Source: Silicimonas sp. (GTDB taxonomy: Bacteria > Pseudomonadota > Alphaproteobacteria > Rhodobacterales > Rhodobacteraceae). Taken from it: a DNA stretch of 64,000 nt. The stretch is taken from the NCBI GenBank assembly GCA_022826205.1, contig JAJDVJ010000012.1, positions 1 through 64,000 on the forward strand. Reading direction: 5' to 3'. Of the stretch, positions 8,650-18,933 are shown in pieces. The position numbers and the translations under genes are program-made. The notes under the pieces were generated by a model. It ran no database searches, was not told the DNA's origin, and saw only the letters and a list, made by a program, of their open reading frames with translations. Within the stretch, counting starts at the first letter, position 1. The number at the start of each line of letters is the position of its first letter.

Positions 8650-9018
8650 TCAGACTGTCGGCCCGGCACAAGCGGGATGCAGGCTGTCGATGTGGTAATT
8701 CTGGCGATGTGCGAAGCCAGTTCCGCTCACGGGAACGTTGCGCAGATGGCGGTGATCCGCTGGCAGATCCGGGTGGCTATGTGCGCGTTGCAGCGGATCA
8801 TCAGCATGCCAGACACAAGTTGCCGCGATGGCCATCACCGTCAGCACCAACAAGAGCCCCAGAACAAAACCCGCCGTAGCGCCGCCGCTCCAGTAAGCCG
8901 CAAGCGTCAGCGCCACTGCCAGCGACCGGGCCGCCGCAAGCGACGCGACCTGTGCGGCAGAAAGCATCCGAGAGGCAGGGTTCGAGTTCGGGCTAGTCAT
9001 GTAGTCGGGGTGCCTCAC
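8650..9018 (-). CDS. Unrecognised small membrane ORF, possibly degenerate
   Basis: A 122-codon frame has an N-terminal half that is convincingly membrane-like (AARSLAVALTLAAYWSGG, then GFVLGLLLVLTVMAIAATC: two helices). Its C-terminal half is polar, histidine-rich and looks out of frame. One reading is a small two-helix membrane protein; another is a frameshifted remnant of a longer permease. No family was recognised. It would overlap the longest possible start of the downstream monooxygenase, but not the preferred start. Confidence 0.3.
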   Translation of the reverse strand: MRHPDYMTSPNSNPASRMLSAAQVASLAAARSLAVALTLAAYWSGGATAGFVLGLLLVLTVMAIAATCVWHADDPLQRAHSHPDLPADHRHLRNVPVSGTGFAHRQNYHIDSLHPACAGPTV

Positions 9019-9967
9019 TGGTTATGTCTAGCCGTGGACCGGGCGGTGCCGGTGTTCACCTCCTGGACTCCCAACAATCTGTGGCCATTACGGCCAAATT
9101 GTCCACCGCCTGCAAGGCGTAGCCCGCCCATTCGTCAATCATCAATACCGAGAAATTGAGTCGCACCAGACCCGGAATCCCGGCCTTGCGACCTTGCCAT
9201 ATCGCCTCGAACAAGTCCTCCAAGATCGTGCGCGCGATCCTCGAATGCCCGTATCCATAGTTACTGGCACATGCGCAGCCGGACCAGCGATCGACCCAAT
9301 CTGGGCTGTAGACAAAGACGTCCTTGGGAACGCGAGATTCGCAGGCACACGCCGGATGCGAGTCTGTTCATCACCACGGTCCCGACATGAACTGTTCCGC
9401 CTCGGCGTCGTCACGGGCGGCGCTTGCCGTCATCTGCGCTACCCTGCGGGCAGCCACGCAGGTCCCGCATGATCGGCCAAGAAACCGTTGTGGATGCTGT
9501 CGGAAACTTGAGAGGTTACGTCCCGTTTCGGGTCGCGCGCAAAATGAGCGCATCGTACTGTTGTCGGTATCTGGAAGTGGCCGAGCAGTTGTTCGGCAAT
9601 CGCCAGCTCTCGGGTGGAGAATCTAGGGTACGAATCATGGGCACGGATATCCTCGCGTCCAGCGAGTTTCCGGAAACATCGCCAAGGTGCAAGTCCTTAA
9701 GGTGAACTCCGGCCACTTCAGCAAGCGGGAGAACTGGCGTTGGACTGCACTGATCAGCTCAGAATCTGTCCGGCTGCGATACGAACCGCTGCTTTCAGTG
9801 CAGAAACGGAAACCGCACGCGACTCGCGATCCCGGATTCCAGTCCCGCGAGAGGGCGAGTCGATCTTTGCCAAAGAATGACGGCTCTCACAACTGTCTTG
9901 TCGCTTGACCCCGACCAAGCCAGGCATGTTACGTTTGACCGAATGCGCAGAAATCCGGAGTAGCAAC
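9019..9967. other. Gene-poor stretch of about 950 bases
   Basis: Several frames of 60-100 codons overlap on both strands here, but none is clearly favoured and none resembles a known family. Candidates checked were the minus frame 9142-9414, plus 9194-9472, plus 9424-9705 and minus 9516-9716. Composition shifts along the stretch, suggesting decayed genes between the left accessory operon and the small VOC gene. No tRNA, hairpin-plus-T terminator or repeat array was seen. Confidence 0.4.
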
Positions 9968-10354
9968 ATGACCCCGACGCAACTCGAACACATTAACCTG
10001 ACTGTCAGCGATCCCAAGGCAACCGCAGCCTGGATCAAACGCGTGTTTGGCTGGAAGACGCGCTGGGAAGGGGTCGCAATGGAGACTGGCTATACCGTGC
10101 ATGTCGGGTCGGATGACAGCTACGTCGCCCTGTTTGCCCACGGCGATGGAGTGTCCGAATCTAAGAGCTCCAGCTACATGACAAAGGGAGGTCTCAATCA
10201 TTGGGCCGTCGTGGTCGACGATCTTGATGCCACTGAGGCGCGTGTAAAGGCCGAGGGATTCGATCCCGTCAATCACGCCAACTACGTGCCCGGACGACGC
10301 TTCTACTTCCGTGACAATGACGCCATCGAGGTCGAGGTCGTCCAGTATGACTGA
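9968..10354 (+). CDS. VOC/glyoxalase-fold protein
   Basis: This 128-residue protein has paired beta-alpha-beta-beta-beta modules. It starts MTPTQLEHINLTVSDPKATA, where the His in LEHINL is a typical first metal ligand, and ends with RRFYFRDNDAIEVEVVQYD, giving the closing Glu ligand. The family covers glyoxalases, dioxygenases and resistance proteins, so the reaction cannot be named. I chose the ATG at 9968, preceded by GGAG at 7 bases, over an upstream ATG at 9905 that only adds an unlike leader. It stands alone, with gene-poor DNA on both sides. Confidence 0.85.
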   Translation: MTPTQLEHINLTVSDPKATAAWIKRVFGWKTRWEGVAMETGYTVHVGSDDSYVALFAHGDGVSESKSSSYMTKGGLNHWAVVVDDLDATEARVKAEGFDPVNHANYVPGRRFYFRDNDAIEVEVVQYD

Positions 10355-11023
10355 CGATTCAACAGAACCGCAGAATTCAGGTCTTGCTTGGCTGCCTCTG
10401 CGATGATTGCGATTCGCGGACGTTGCAGGGTGACGGAATCCGACCATAAGTCATTTCCTCGACACAAAATGGCAAAAAAGTCCCGATGCCAGCACTTCCG
10501 AGGTGTCCTCCGAGAATCGCATGTTGCATGGGACGGTCCAAGCAAGGCTGTTGCACGAATTCTGACACGATTTGGTGCCAAGCGAACCTGTTCGGGACGT
10601 TCCTGATTTCGAAGTCGCGTTTTCGCGACCCGCCTAATTGTGCGAGTCCGCCCAGAGAGGTTGACGTACATGGCCGGTCGACCGTGCACACCACAACGCC
10701 CCATCAGGCGCAGCGAGACCCTAGCGCACGCCGAACGCGGCAACACATTGGTCTCGCACTGCACTCACTCCTGAATGGAGAAGGACTCATCCCGGAATCC
10801 ATGCCGGGCGAATCGCGCGAAGGCGCCCAAGAACATGGCGTGGCTGCCTGGCATTTTTGTGATTCTGGCACCGTCTGCATGTTGGAGACGCAGCTTCAGC
10901 ACTTGGTCTAGGCCAGCCATCTGGAAGCCGCCCGATTCCAGAGAGGGCCTGCACGACTGCAGTCGCATGAAGCTCCTGACGAATCGAATTGCCGGGTTGC
11001 TCCCTCGGACCTATAGCCGCAAT
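10355..11023. other. Gene-poor stretch of about 670 bases, possibly with an insertion-sequence remnant
   Basis: No frame here is convincing. At about 10547-10567 the sequence GGCTGTTGCACGAATTC resembles IS5/IS903-type ends (which begin GGCTTTGTTG), but no transposase frame or matching opposite end is visible. The last 60 bases before the MATE gene could encode an N-terminal extension of it (in-frame ATG at 10967). Confidence 0.35.
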
Positions 11024-12403
11024 ATGTCCGACTCAGCCCACGCCGACGATCGTCCCGAACTGCGCGGGCAGGCGCGCGCGCTCCTCCGCCTCGGCGTGCC
11101 CATTGTCGTGTCGCAACTTGCGCAAATGGCCATTGTCACGACCGACACGGTCATGATCGGATGGTACGACGTCCCCTCGCTCGCCGCGCTTTCCCTTTCA
11201 GGGGGCATCTGGTTCATCATATTCATACTCGGCTCGGGCTTCGCCTGGGCAGTGATGCCCATCGTCGCCTCGGCAATTGCGTTGAACGACATGCGGGAGG
11301 TGCGCCGGGCAACCCGGATGGCAATGTGGCTGTCCGCCCTTTATGGCATGATCGTCACGCCGCTGTTCCTGTTCTTTGAGCCAATCTTCCTGGCCATGGG
11401 CCAAGACCCCCAAGTCGCTCACCTGTCCGGAAATTACATGGTCTGGCTCGGCCTGGCCACGGCGCCCGCGCTCCTGGTCACGACCCTGCGAAGCTATCTG
11501 TCGGCCCTTGAGCGGCCGAATGTCTTCCTTGCCGTGATCCTTTTCACCGGGCTTCTGAACGTGGTGCTGAACTACGCGCTGATTTTCGGCAATCTAGGCG
11601 CACCGGAACTGGGCATTGCGGGCGCAGGCATCGCTTCGCTGATCGGGAACCTCGCGTCATTCGTGCTGCTGGCCTACTTCTCGGACCGGGTCCGTCCGGA
11701 TTTCGCGCTCTTTCGCAACATCCACAGACCGGATCGCATGTTCCTCGGACGCGTATTCCGGCTCGGCTGGCCCATCGGACTTACCAATTTTGCCGAGACC
11801 GGGCTGTTCGCGGCTTCAACACTGATGATGGGCTGGGTAGGCACCGTAGCGCTTGCGGCCCACGGAGTGGCACTGCAGGTCGCAAGCCTCACGTTCATGA
11901 TGCATCTAGGGTTGAGCCAGGCAATAACCGTCCGCGCAAGCCGTGCCTGGGGCATGGGCGACCGGGCACTGCTGAAAGTCGCCAGCCAGGCCGCGATGAT
12001 CCTTTCTCTTGCAACCTCCGTGACAACGATCGTACTCTTTCTCACCTTGCCCGAATTCCTCATCGGCCTCTTCGTCGATCCGCTGGATCCCGAAAGGCCC
12101 GCCATCCTGGCGGTCGGCGCATCGCTGCTGGCCGTGGCAGCCCTGTTCCAGCTCGTCGACGCCGGGCAAGTCATGGCCCTCGGCATGCTGCGTGGCGTTC
12201 AGGACACCCGGGTGCCAATGATCATTGCGGTCGTGAGCTATTGGCTTATCGGCCTGCCGGTCAGCTATTTCTTCGGCTTTGCGTTCGGGCTGGAGGGCGT
12301 AGGAATATGGCTCGGGCTTACGGTCGGTCTCGCTTGCGCGTGCGTGGCGATGCAGTTCCGATTCTGGACCCGCTACGTCGGGCCGGCAAGGATGGCGGGT
12401 TGA
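11024..12403 (+). CDS. MATE-family multidrug efflux transporter (NorM-like)
   Basis: This is a 459-residue inner-membrane protein with about twelve hydrophobic segments in two repeated halves, the normal MATE length. The N-terminal half has VPIVVSQLAQMAIVTTDTVM, and the second half begins GWPIGLTNFAETGLFAASTL, the equivalent position in the internal repeat. MATE proteins export cationic drugs or metabolites using Na+ or H+ gradients. The ATG at 11024 gives a typical length; an in-frame ATG at 10967 is less likely. It converges on phaR with a hairpin in between. Confidence 0.92.
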   Translation: MSDSAHADDRPELRGQARALLRLGVPIVVSQLAQMAIVTTDTVMIGWYDVPSLAALSLSGGIWFIIFILGSGFAWAVMPIVASAIALNDMREVRRATRMAMWLSALYGMIVTPLFLFFEPIFLAMGQDPQVAHLSGNYMVWLGLATAPALLVTTLRSYLSALERPNVFLAVILFTGLLNVVLNYALIFGNLGAPELGIAGAGIASLIGNLASFVLLAYFSDRVRPDFALFRNIHRPDRMFLGRVFRLGWPIGLTNFAETGLFAASTLMMGWVGTVALAAHGVALQVASLTFMMHLGLSQAITVRASRAWGMGDRALLKVASQAAMILSLATSVTTIVLFLTLPEFLIGLFVDPLDPERPAILAVGASLLAVAALFQLVDAGQVMALGMLRGVQDTRVPMIIAVVSYWLIGLPVSYFFGFAFGLEGVGIWLGLTVGLACACVAMQFRFWTRYVGPARMAG

Positions 12404-12444
12404 GGCCTTATAGTCCGGCTCGCCCACACGACTGAACACTGAAA

Positions 12445-12488
12445 GCCGACGGAAACCGGCCTTGCCAGGCAGGCAGTCCGCCGTCGGC
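12445..12488. terminator. Stem-loop between the convergent MATE and phaR genes
   Basis: GCCGACGG (12445-12452) can pair with CCGTCGGC (12481-12488), an 8-base perfect stem with a long loop that contains smaller GC-rich pairings. It lies between two converging genes, so it could end transcription from both sides. There is no clear T-run on either flank. Confidence 0.4.
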
Positions 12489-12541
12489 GAATTGGAAACT
12501 GCATACCTTCGGCAGGAAGCCGGGATGGCGCCCAGGCCCGC

Positions 12542-13090
12542 CTATTGACGGCCCATCTTTTCCAGTTGCTCCTGAACGGCGGCGAGTTGGGTCCGGATCT
12601 CGTCAAGTTCCTCGGAGGCCCCATGCTTCTTGCCATTGCCGTCGGACGTGTCCGGGTCACCAGGTCCGAACGTGCCGGTCATTGCCCTGATGAACGCCTC
12701 CTGCTGCGCCTGCATCGCCTCGAACCCGGGCATTGCCGACAGCGGATTGGTCATGCTCTCCATGACCTGCGACTGTCCCTTGCGCAACATCTCGAAGCTC
12801 ATGGAAAGAAACTGCGGGACAACCGAATGCGCCTGGCTGGTATAGGATCGGACAAGGTCAGTCAGCACGTCCATCGGAAGGACATTCTCGCCCCGGCTCT
12901 CGTGCTCTGCGATGATCTGCAGGAGATACTGCCTGGTCACGTCATCGCCGCTCTTCAGGTCCACGATCTGAACGTCGCGGCCCTCGCGGATGAACCGCGC
13001 GATGTCATCCAACGTCACGTAATCCGAAGACTCGGTATTGTAGAGACGTCGGCTGGCGTATCTCTTGATCTGCAGTTTCTCTCCTGACAT
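12542..13090 (-). CDS. phaR: Polyhydroxyalkanoate synthesis repressor PhaR
   Basis: The 182-residue protein begins MSGEKLQIKRYASRRLYNTE. RYASRRLYNT and the following YVTLDDIARFIREGRDVQIV are the hallmarks of the PHB/PHA accumulation regulator DNA-binding domain. PhaR binds DNA and PHA granules and represses phasin and its own gene until polymer is present. The C-terminus is charged and probably coiled (ELDEIRTQLAAVQEQLEKM). The start at 13090 has GGGAG 6 bases upstream; a longer frame to 13147 is less likely. The phaC/phaA/phaB genes are not in the window. Confidence 0.92.
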   Translation of the reverse strand: MSGEKLQIKRYASRRLYNTESSDYVTLDDIARFIREGRDVQIVDLKSGDDVTRQYLLQIIAEHESRGENVLPMDVLTDLVRSYTSQAHSVVPQFLSMSFEMLRKGQSQVMESMTNPLSAMPGFEAMQAQQEAFIRAMTGTFGPGDPDTSDGNGKKHGASEELDEIRTQLAAVQEQLEKMGRQ

Positions 13091-13164
13091 CGGAGTCTCC
13101 CGGAATTTCGCCGCATTGCAGCTTACGACTGAATCCCCCGACGTCAAAGCGCTTTTGCGTGGCG

Positions 13165-14103
13165 CTATGGAGCAAGAAACCCGGGGCCGGCCTCGGCAAG
13201 AAGCGCCTCGGCAAGATCGCGGCCAAGCGCAGGACCATCTTCAACCGGCCCTTCCCGCGTTCCCGCATGTGCTTCGCTGCCATCGGTTCGCAGTATCTCC
13301 CCAGTCAATCGCAGCCGTCCGTCCCTGACCTCGCCGTATCCGGCAATCGGCGTCCGGCATGATCCGTCGAGGCGAGCCAGAAATGCACGTTCCGCGTGCA
13401 TCCGGGCCTCGGTGTCCGGGTGCCGAACGGCATCAAGGAACTGCGCCATGTCGCAATCTTCCTCCCGCCGCTCGAGGCCAATGATGCCCTGACCGACCGC
13501 AGGCAGCATGTCATGGACATCCATCGGCACTACCCGAGCGCTTCCTGCCAGCCCCAGCCGTCTCAGGCCCGCCATCGCCAACAGTGTGCCCTTCGCCACA
13601 CCACTTTCCAGCTTGCGAAGCCTTGTCTGAACATTGCCCCTGAACTCGACAACGTTGATATCCGGGCGGCGACGCAGGGCCTGGGCACGGCGTCTAAGGC
13701 TTGACGTTCCCAGAGTTGACCCTTCCGGCATCTCAACCAAGGTGCCGCCGAAGAGCGACACAAAGGCGTCCCGAACGTCTTCGCTCTGCAGGCAGACGTT
13801 GATCACGAGCCCCTTTGGCTGAACGACCGGCACGTCCTTCATTGAATGCACGGCACAATCGATCCGGCCTTCCAGCAGTGCCTCCTCGATTTCCTTGGTG
13901 AACAGGCCCTTGCCGCCGAGATTGCGCAACGGTCGGTCGGACACGCGATCCCCTGTCGTCCTGATCACCACGATCTCGAAAGATTCCGGCTCGAGACCGT
14001 GCGCCGTGGCCAGATGGTTGCGCACCTCGTTGGCCTGCGCCAGCGCAAGTGGACTGCCGCGTGTACCAATGCGGCACGGACGTTCACGATCCGGCTTCAT
14101 CAT
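13165..14103 (-). CDS. hemC: Hydroxymethylbilane synthase (porphobilinogen deaminase)
   Basis: This 312-residue cytoplasmic enzyme joins four porphobilinogen molecules into hydroxymethylbilane in tetrapyrrole synthesis. The N-terminus has [13 protein letters not shown]; the catalytic and cofactor-binding features are [26 protein letters not shown], and the dipyrromethane-bearing cysteine in [12 protein letters not shown]. Length is normal. Two adjacent ATGs (14103 and 14100) are possible starts, and a longer frame to 14139 would run into the hemE control region. It is divergent from hemE, the enzyme two steps later. Confidence 0.95.
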   Translation of the reverse strand: MMKPDRERPCRIGTRGSPLALAQANEVRNHLATAHGLEPESFEIVVIRTTGDRVSDRPLRNLGGKGLFTKEIEEALLEGRIDCAVHSMKDVPVVQPKGLVINVCLQSEDVRDAFVSLFGGTLVEMPEGSTLGTSSLRRRAQALRRRPDINVVEFRGNVQTRLRKLESGVAKGTLLAMAGLRRLGLAGSARVVPMDVHDMLPAVGQGIIGLERREEDCDMAQFLDAVRHPDTEARMHAERAFLARLDGSCRTPIAGYGEVRDGRLRLTGEILRTDGSEAHAGTREGPVEDGPALGRDLAEALLAEAGPGFLAP

Positions 14104-14184
14104 GTGCTGGGGTCTAATCGCCACCACAGCGCAAGACAATGCGCTCTATTGACAAGTCCGGACCCTGACAGCAGAGGCGGAACC
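14104..14184. promoter_or_regulatory. Divergent hemC/hemE control region
   Basis: Only 81 bases separate the two divergent tetrapyrrole genes, so their promoters must overlap or lie close together. A TTGACA at 14150-14155 points towards hemE, but no good -10 element follows at the right distance. No FNR-type (TTGAT-N4-ATCAA) or PpsR-type (TGT-N12-ACA) site was recognised. Confidence 0.4.
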
Positions 14185-15216
14185 ATGACCAAGAAGCTGC
14201 TGCGCACGCTGGCGGGCGAACGGACTGACATCCCGCCTGTCTGGATGATGCGCCAGGCAGGACGCCACCTGCCGGAATACAGGGACACGCGCACTCGGGC
14301 GGGAGACTTCCTTGATCTCTGCTACACACCCGAACTTGCCGCCGAGGTGACACTTCAGCCGATCCGCCGCTATGACCTTGATGCGGCGATCCTCTTTGCC
14401 GACATCCTCCTGGTCCCGGACGCCCTGGGTCTCGAAGTCCGGTTCATCGAAGGTGACGGCCCAAGAATCTCAACCGTGACCACGCACGCCGACTTCGACG
14501 CCTTGCGGGCCCCAGACGCCATCCACGACCATCTCGCACCGGTCTATGACACGCTTCGCATCGTTTCCGGCAAACTGCCATCGAAGACCGCCCTCATCGG
14601 CTTCGCCGGCGCTCCATGGACGGTTGCCACCTACATGATCGCCGGAAAGGGAACGCCCGGACAGGGTCCTGCACACGCCCTCAAGACGGAGCAGCCTGGC
14701 CTGTTCGACGCCTTGATCGAGCACTTGACGGACGCCACGATCTCCTATCTTTCCGCCCAGATCGAGGCGGGAGCTGAAGTCGTCAAGCTGTTCGACAGCT
14801 GGGCCGGATCGCTTTGCGGCGAGGACTTCGAGAACTATGCAATCGAACCCGTCCGCCGGATTGTCGGCGCCCTGAAATCTCTCCATCCGGACACACCGGT
14901 CATTGCATTTCCGCGCGAGGCGGGAATGCGCTACGAGGGATTTGCCCGGAGCACGGGCGCAGATTGCGTGGCCCTCGACAACTCGGTCGATCCCGTCTGG
15001 GCGGCCCGCCACGTGCAGAAGGATGGCCCGGTTCAGGGAAATCTCGCGCCACATCTCCTGGTTGCCGGAGGAGACACACTCATTCGCGAGACCCATTTGA
15101 TCCTGGAAGCTTTCAAGGCCGGCCCGCATGTCTTCAATCTCGGCCACGGCATCACGCCGGATGCGAATCCGGACAATGTTCATCTCATGATTGATGCGAT
15201 CCGAAATTGGACGTAA
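14185..15216 (+). CDS. hemE: Uroporphyrinogen decarboxylase
   Basis: The 343-residue enzyme converts uroporphyrinogen III to coproporphyrinogen III. The N-terminal signature [13 protein letters not shown] carries substrate-binding arginines, and the second signature is [13 protein letters not shown]. The invariant Asp region is [16 protein letters not shown]. The start at 14185 ([13 protein letters not shown]) has a GAGGCGG run about 6 bases upstream and normal family length; a longer open frame to 13846 is antisense to hemC and is rejected. It converges with clpA downstream. Confidence 0.95.
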   Translation: MTKKLLRTLAGERTDIPPVWMMRQAGRHLPEYRDTRTRAGDFLDLCYTPELAAEVTLQPIRRYDLDAAILFADILLVPDALGLEVRFIEGDGPRISTVTTHADFDALRAPDAIHDHLAPVYDTLRIVSGKLPSKTALIGFAGAPWTVATYMIAGKGTPGQGPAHALKTEQPGLFDALIEHLTDATISYLSAQIEAGAEVVKLFDSWAGSLCGEDFENYAIEPVRRIVGALKSLHPDTPVIAFPREAGMRYEGFARSTGADCVALDNSVDPVWAARHVQKDGPVQGNLAPHLLVAGGDTLIRETHLILEAFKAGPHVFNLGHGITPDANPDNVHLMIDAIRNWT

Positions 15217-15333
15217 GTGCCCGACTTGCCTCAAATTACTCGGGGACGGACACAGCCGGATACGGCACTTCCCGTCAGGGAGAGCCGCTGTCCCCTTTGG
15301 ACACGCGCTCCGCAAGAACGATCAGGCCGGGCC

Positions 15334-17661
15334 TCATTCCGCAGTCAGCAAGGGTGGCTTTTTCCGCGAAGACAGCCGCTTGGTCTTGCGCTCGATCCGG
15401 AGATCAAGCTCACCGCCCTTGACGCCAACCCTGACAATGCCGCCCTTGGCAAGCTTGCCGAACAGCAATTCCTCGGCCAACGGCTTCTTGATCTCCTCTT
15501 GGATCACCCGCGCAAGCGGCCGGGCACCCATCTTGTCGTCGTAGCCCTTGTTCGCCAGCCATTCAGCGGCACGCCGCGTCAATTCGATGTGAACGCCGCG
15601 ATCCAACAGCTGCGCCTCAAGCTGCAGGACGAACTTTTCAACGACTTGCAGAATCACCTCCGGCGGCAACGCGGCGAAGGAAATCACGGCGTCAAGCCGG
15701 TTCCGGAACTCGGGAGTGAACATGCGTTCGATCGCTTCCATGTCCTCGCCCTCGCGCCGGTCCCGACCAAACCCCACTACGGCCCGCGCCATGTCGGACG
15801 CACCTGCATTCGAGGTCATTATTAGGACCACGTTCCGGAAGTTTACGGCCCGGCCGTTGTGATCGGTCAGCTTTCCGTGATCCATCACCTGAAGCAGGAT
15901 GTTGAACACGTCCGGATGCGCCTTCTCGATCTCGTCCAGAAGCAGGACGCAATGAGGATGCTGGTCGACGCCGTCGGTCAGAAGACCGCCCTGGTCAAAA
16001 CCGACATAGCCTGGAGGCGCGCCGATCAGCCGGCTGACAGCATGCTTCTCCATGTATTCCGACATGTCGAAGCGAAGCAGTTCAACGCCCAGCACGTCCG
16101 CGAGCTGGCGCGCCACTTCCGTCTTCCCGACGCCCGTCGGACCCGCGAACAGGTAGTTTCCTATCGGCTTTTCCTGTTCACGAAGCCCTGCGCGACTCAG
16201 CTTGATGGCCGAGGCAAGGGCCTCGATGGCGCGCTCCTGCCCGAACACTACGCGCTTCAGTGATGCTTCGAGATCCTTCAGGACCGTGGTATCGTCCTTG
16301 GACACCTTCTTCGGGGGGATGCGCGCAATCTTGGCCACGACCGTCTCGATCTGAGAGACGTCGATCGTCTTCCGGCGCTTCTTGATCTCCACAAGGCGTT
16401 GCGCGGCACCGGCCTCGTCAATCACGTCAATGGCCTTGTCCGGCAACCTCCGGTCATTGATGTAGCGCGCCGAAAGCTCGACCGCCGTCCGCACGGCATC
16501 GTCGGTGTACCTGACTGCGTGGTGGTCCTCGAAATACGGCTTGAGCCCGATGAGAATCTGAATCGAGTCGTCGACAGACGGTTCGACCACGTCGATCTTC
16601 TGGAACCGGCGGGACAGCGCCCGGTCCTTTTCGAATTGCTGGCGGTATTCCTTGTATGTCGTGGATCCCATGCAACGCAGCCGCCCGCCCTGCAGCGCGG
16701 GTTTCAGCAGGTTGGATGCGTCCATGGCGCCGCCCGACGTTGCTCCCGCGCCGATCACGGCATGAATTTCGTCAATGAACAGAATCGCGTCGGGGTGGTC
16801 CTCGAGTTCCTGCACGACGGACTTCATGCGTTCCTCGAAGTCTCCCCTATAGCGCGTGCCCGCAAGCAAGGCGCCCATGTCCAGCGAATATATCGTGGCT
16901 CCATGAAGCACTTCCGGCGTGGTCTTCTCGACGATCTTCTTGGCCAGGCCCTCCGCGATCGCCGTCTTGCCGACCCCCGGATCACCGACCAGCAGAGGAT
17001 TGTTCTTCCGACGCCGGCACAGCACCTGCACGCAGCGCTCCGCTTCGTGCTCCCGCCCGATCAGCGGATCAACATCACCCTTGGTCGCCTTCGCATTCAG
17101 GTCCACGCAGAACTTTGCGAGCGCCGACTCCTTGTTGTCCTCTTCCTCGGCTTGCCGAACCCCGTGATCTTCCTCAACCTCGCTTGCGCCCGTCACTGAC
17201 CGCGTCTCGCCAAAGGCCGGATCCTTTGCCACGCCGTGGGCAATGAAGTTCACCGCGTCATAGCGCGTCATGTCCTGGGCTTGCAGAAAATAGGCTGCGT
17301 TCGATTCTCGCTCCGCAAATATCGCCACCAGCACGTTGGCCCCGGTCACTTCGGTCCGCCCGCTCGACTGCACATGGATGGCGGCGCGCTGAATCACGCG
17401 CTGGAATGCTGCAGTCGGCACGGCTTCTGATCCGTCAATCCCGGTGACAAGCGACGAAAGATCATCCTCGATGAACTGCTTCAAGGTTCTCTGCAAGTCA
17501 TCGAGGTCAACTGAGCAGGCCTTCATCACCCTTGCGGCGTCCGGTTCGTCGATCAGTGCGAGAAGCAGATGCTCGAGGGTGGCAAGTTCATGGCGGCGGG
17601 AATTGGCAATGGCCAGCGCCGCATGAATCGCGCCTTCCAGCGTATTCGAGAAACTTGGCAC
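15334..17661 (-). CDS. clpA: ATP-dependent Clp protease ATP-binding subunit ClpA
   Basis: This 775-residue AAA+ unfoldase feeds substrates to ClpP. Order: N-terminal Clp repeat domain (residues 1-145, starting [16 protein letters not shown]), first AAA+ module with Walker A GDPGVGKT and Walker [11 protein letters not shown], then the second module with GPTGVGKT and [15 protein letters not shown] tripeptide in the loop after [12 protein letters not shown] corresponds to the IGL/IGF ClpP-docking loop. There is no ClpB-style middle coiled coil, which supports ClpA. clpS, often next to clpA, is not adjacent here; a possible 42-codon ORF sits just upstream instead. Confidence 0.95.
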   Translation of the reverse strand: MPSFSNTLEGAIHAALAIANSRRHELATLEHLLLALIDEPDAARVMKACSVDLDDLQRTLKQFIEDDLSSLVTGIDGSEAVPTAAFQRVIQRAAIHVQSSGRTEVTGANVLVAIFAERESNAAYFLQAQDMTRYDAVNFIAHGVAKDPAFGETRSVTGASEVEEDHGVRQAEEEDNKESALAKFCVDLNAKATKGDVDPLIGREHEAERCVQVLCRRRKNNPLLVGDPGVGKTAIAEGLAKKIVEKTTPEVLHGATIYSLDMGALLAGTRYRGDFEERMKSVVQELEDHPDAILFIDEIHAVIGAGATSGGAMDASNLLKPALQGGRLRCMGSTTYKEYRQQFEKDRALSRRFQKIDVVEPSVDDSIQILIGLKPYFEDHHAVRYTDDAVRTAVELSARYINDRRLPDKAIDVIDEAGAAQRLVEIKKRRKTIDVSQIETVVAKIARIPPKKVSKDDTTVLKDLEASLKRVVFGQERAIEALASAIKLSRAGLREQEKPIGNYLFAGPTGVGKTEVARQLADVLGVELLRFDMSEYMEKHAVSRLIGAPPGYVGFDQGGLLTDGVDQHPHCVLLLDEIEKAHPDVFNILLQVMDHGKLTDHNGRAVNFRNVVLIMTSNAGASDMARAVVGFGRDRREGEDMEAIERMFTPEFRNRLDAVISFAALPPEVILQVVEKFVLQLEAQLLDRGVHIELTRRAAEWLANKGYDDKMGARPLARVIQEEIKKPLAEELLFGKLAKGGIVRVGVKGGELDLRIERKTKRLSSRKKPPLLTAE

Positions 17662-17679
17662 GCGCAGAGGCTCCTCTAC

Positions 17680-17808
17680 TCAGTTCTCGTCATGTCGGCC
17701 ATGCGACTCCCTGGGCACTGACCGCATGTAGTCAGGATTCTGCCAGAAATCGCGGGCTTCAAGCCTTTTTTCTTCCAGTTGGATCACATTTTTCGGCGAC
17801 AACGCCAT
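17680..17808 (-). CDS. Possible small ORF upstream of clpA (42 residues)
   Basis: Reading the minus strand from the ATG at 17808 gives 42 codons, starting MALSPKNVIQLEEKRLEARD and ending with DEN before TGA. The product is highly charged and likely helical, with a tidy mid-section (FWQNPDYMRSV). It ends 18 bases before the clpA start, so co-transcription is likely. The upstream ribosome binding site is weak (GGTG). It is too short to judge by length alone, and I do not recognise a family. Confidence 0.4.
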   Translation of the reverse strand: MALSPKNVIQLEEKRLEARDFWQNPDYMRSVPRESHGRHDEN

Positions 17809-18103
17809 TTTGCACCGGATTCAAGTCACTTTCGACCGCCAAATTCATGCTTGGCGTAGGCTGAGCGGCCGACAGCGAGATTCTGCGAAGCCGTGTCTTT
17901 CGCAAGGCCGCGTCCTGCAAGAGCGTCATTTTGCGTGCCGGAGTGCTCGGGCGACGTCGGTCGATACGACGTGCCCATTGTCTTCGCGTATCAGCGAATT
18001 CACTTCCGGCGCCTGACTTGCGCCCCGCCAATCGGACAGGAAGTGCGCGCTTAAGACGGCCCTTCCTGAACGGACAGTGCGGCTCAAACGCTGCTTTCTA
18101 CGC

Positions 18104-18871
18104 TCAAAACGCGTCCTTTCGGCGGCGAATCTCGCCAAACACCTCCGCATCGCTAGCGCCGCTCATGCCAAGACCCGACTTGATCTCCGCAATGCCCGCG
18201 CGGAGGAACGGATTGGTAGCAAGCTCCTCCGACAGAAGCGACGGCACGGTCGGCTCGCCCCTGGAACGCGACTCGGCGATTTGCGCGATGCGCTCCTGAA
18301 GCGCCGAGCTTTCAGGTTCGATGGTGATCGCAAATCGTCCGTTCGCCTCGGTGTATTCGTGCCCAGAACAAATGGTCGTGTCGGCCGGAAGCTCCGCAAT
18401 CTTGCTGAGGCTCGCCCACATCTGGTCCATTGTGCCCTCGAACACGCGGCCGCAGCCAAGGGCCATGAGACTGTCGGCGGTGAACGCGACTTTCGCGGCC
18501 GGCACGTGGAATGCGATATGGCCAACCGTATGCCCCGAAACGTCGAGAACCGCCGTCTCTGCGCCGAGCAACTCGAACCGATCGCCATCGGATACGGCGA
18601 GATCAAGGGGAGGCAATCGTTGCGCGTCCGCCGCCGCACCGACCACACGCACTTCGCTGCCAATGCCTGCATTCAGCTCGTCCAGCCCCTGAATGTGGTC
18701 TGCATGATGGTGGGTCAGGAGGATGTCCGTTACGGTCACGCCACGTGCCGCGATTTCCGAAAGGATCGGCGCAGCCTCCGGCACGTCCACCACGGCCGCA
18801 TTTCCCCCGCTCGTCAGCAGGAACGCGTAATTGTCCTCAAGGCATGGAATCGTGACGATCTCAAAAGACAT
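18104..18871 (-). CDS. gloB: Hydroxyacylglutathione hydrolase (glyoxalase II)
   Basis: This 255-residue metallo-beta-lactamase-fold hydrolase cleaves S-lactoylglutathione to lactate and glutathione. The metal site is complete: THHHADH (about residues 53-59), GHTVGH, the bridging Asp in [13 protein letters not shown], and GHEYTEAN near the C-terminus, which is typical for GloB and separates it from related hydrolases. Length is normal. It is divergent from a methyltransferase gene. Confidence 0.95.
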   Translation of the reverse strand: MSFEIVTIPCLEDNYAFLLTSGGNAAVVDVPEAAPILSEIAARGVTVTDILLTHHHADHIQGLDELNAGIGSEVRVVGAAADAQRLPPLDLAVSDGDRFELLGAETAVLDVSGHTVGHIAFHVPAAKVAFTADSLMALGCGRVFEGTMDQMWASLSKIAELPADTTICSGHEYTEANGRFAITIEPESSALQERIAQIAESRSRGEPTVPSLLSEELATNPFLRAGIAEIKSGLGMSGASDAEVFGEIRRRKDAF

Positions 18872-18933
18872 GGCATTACCCTCTTGCGTCGTTATGCTGG
18901 CGTCAATTGTCGGCTAAAGCTTCCGGGAGAGCA

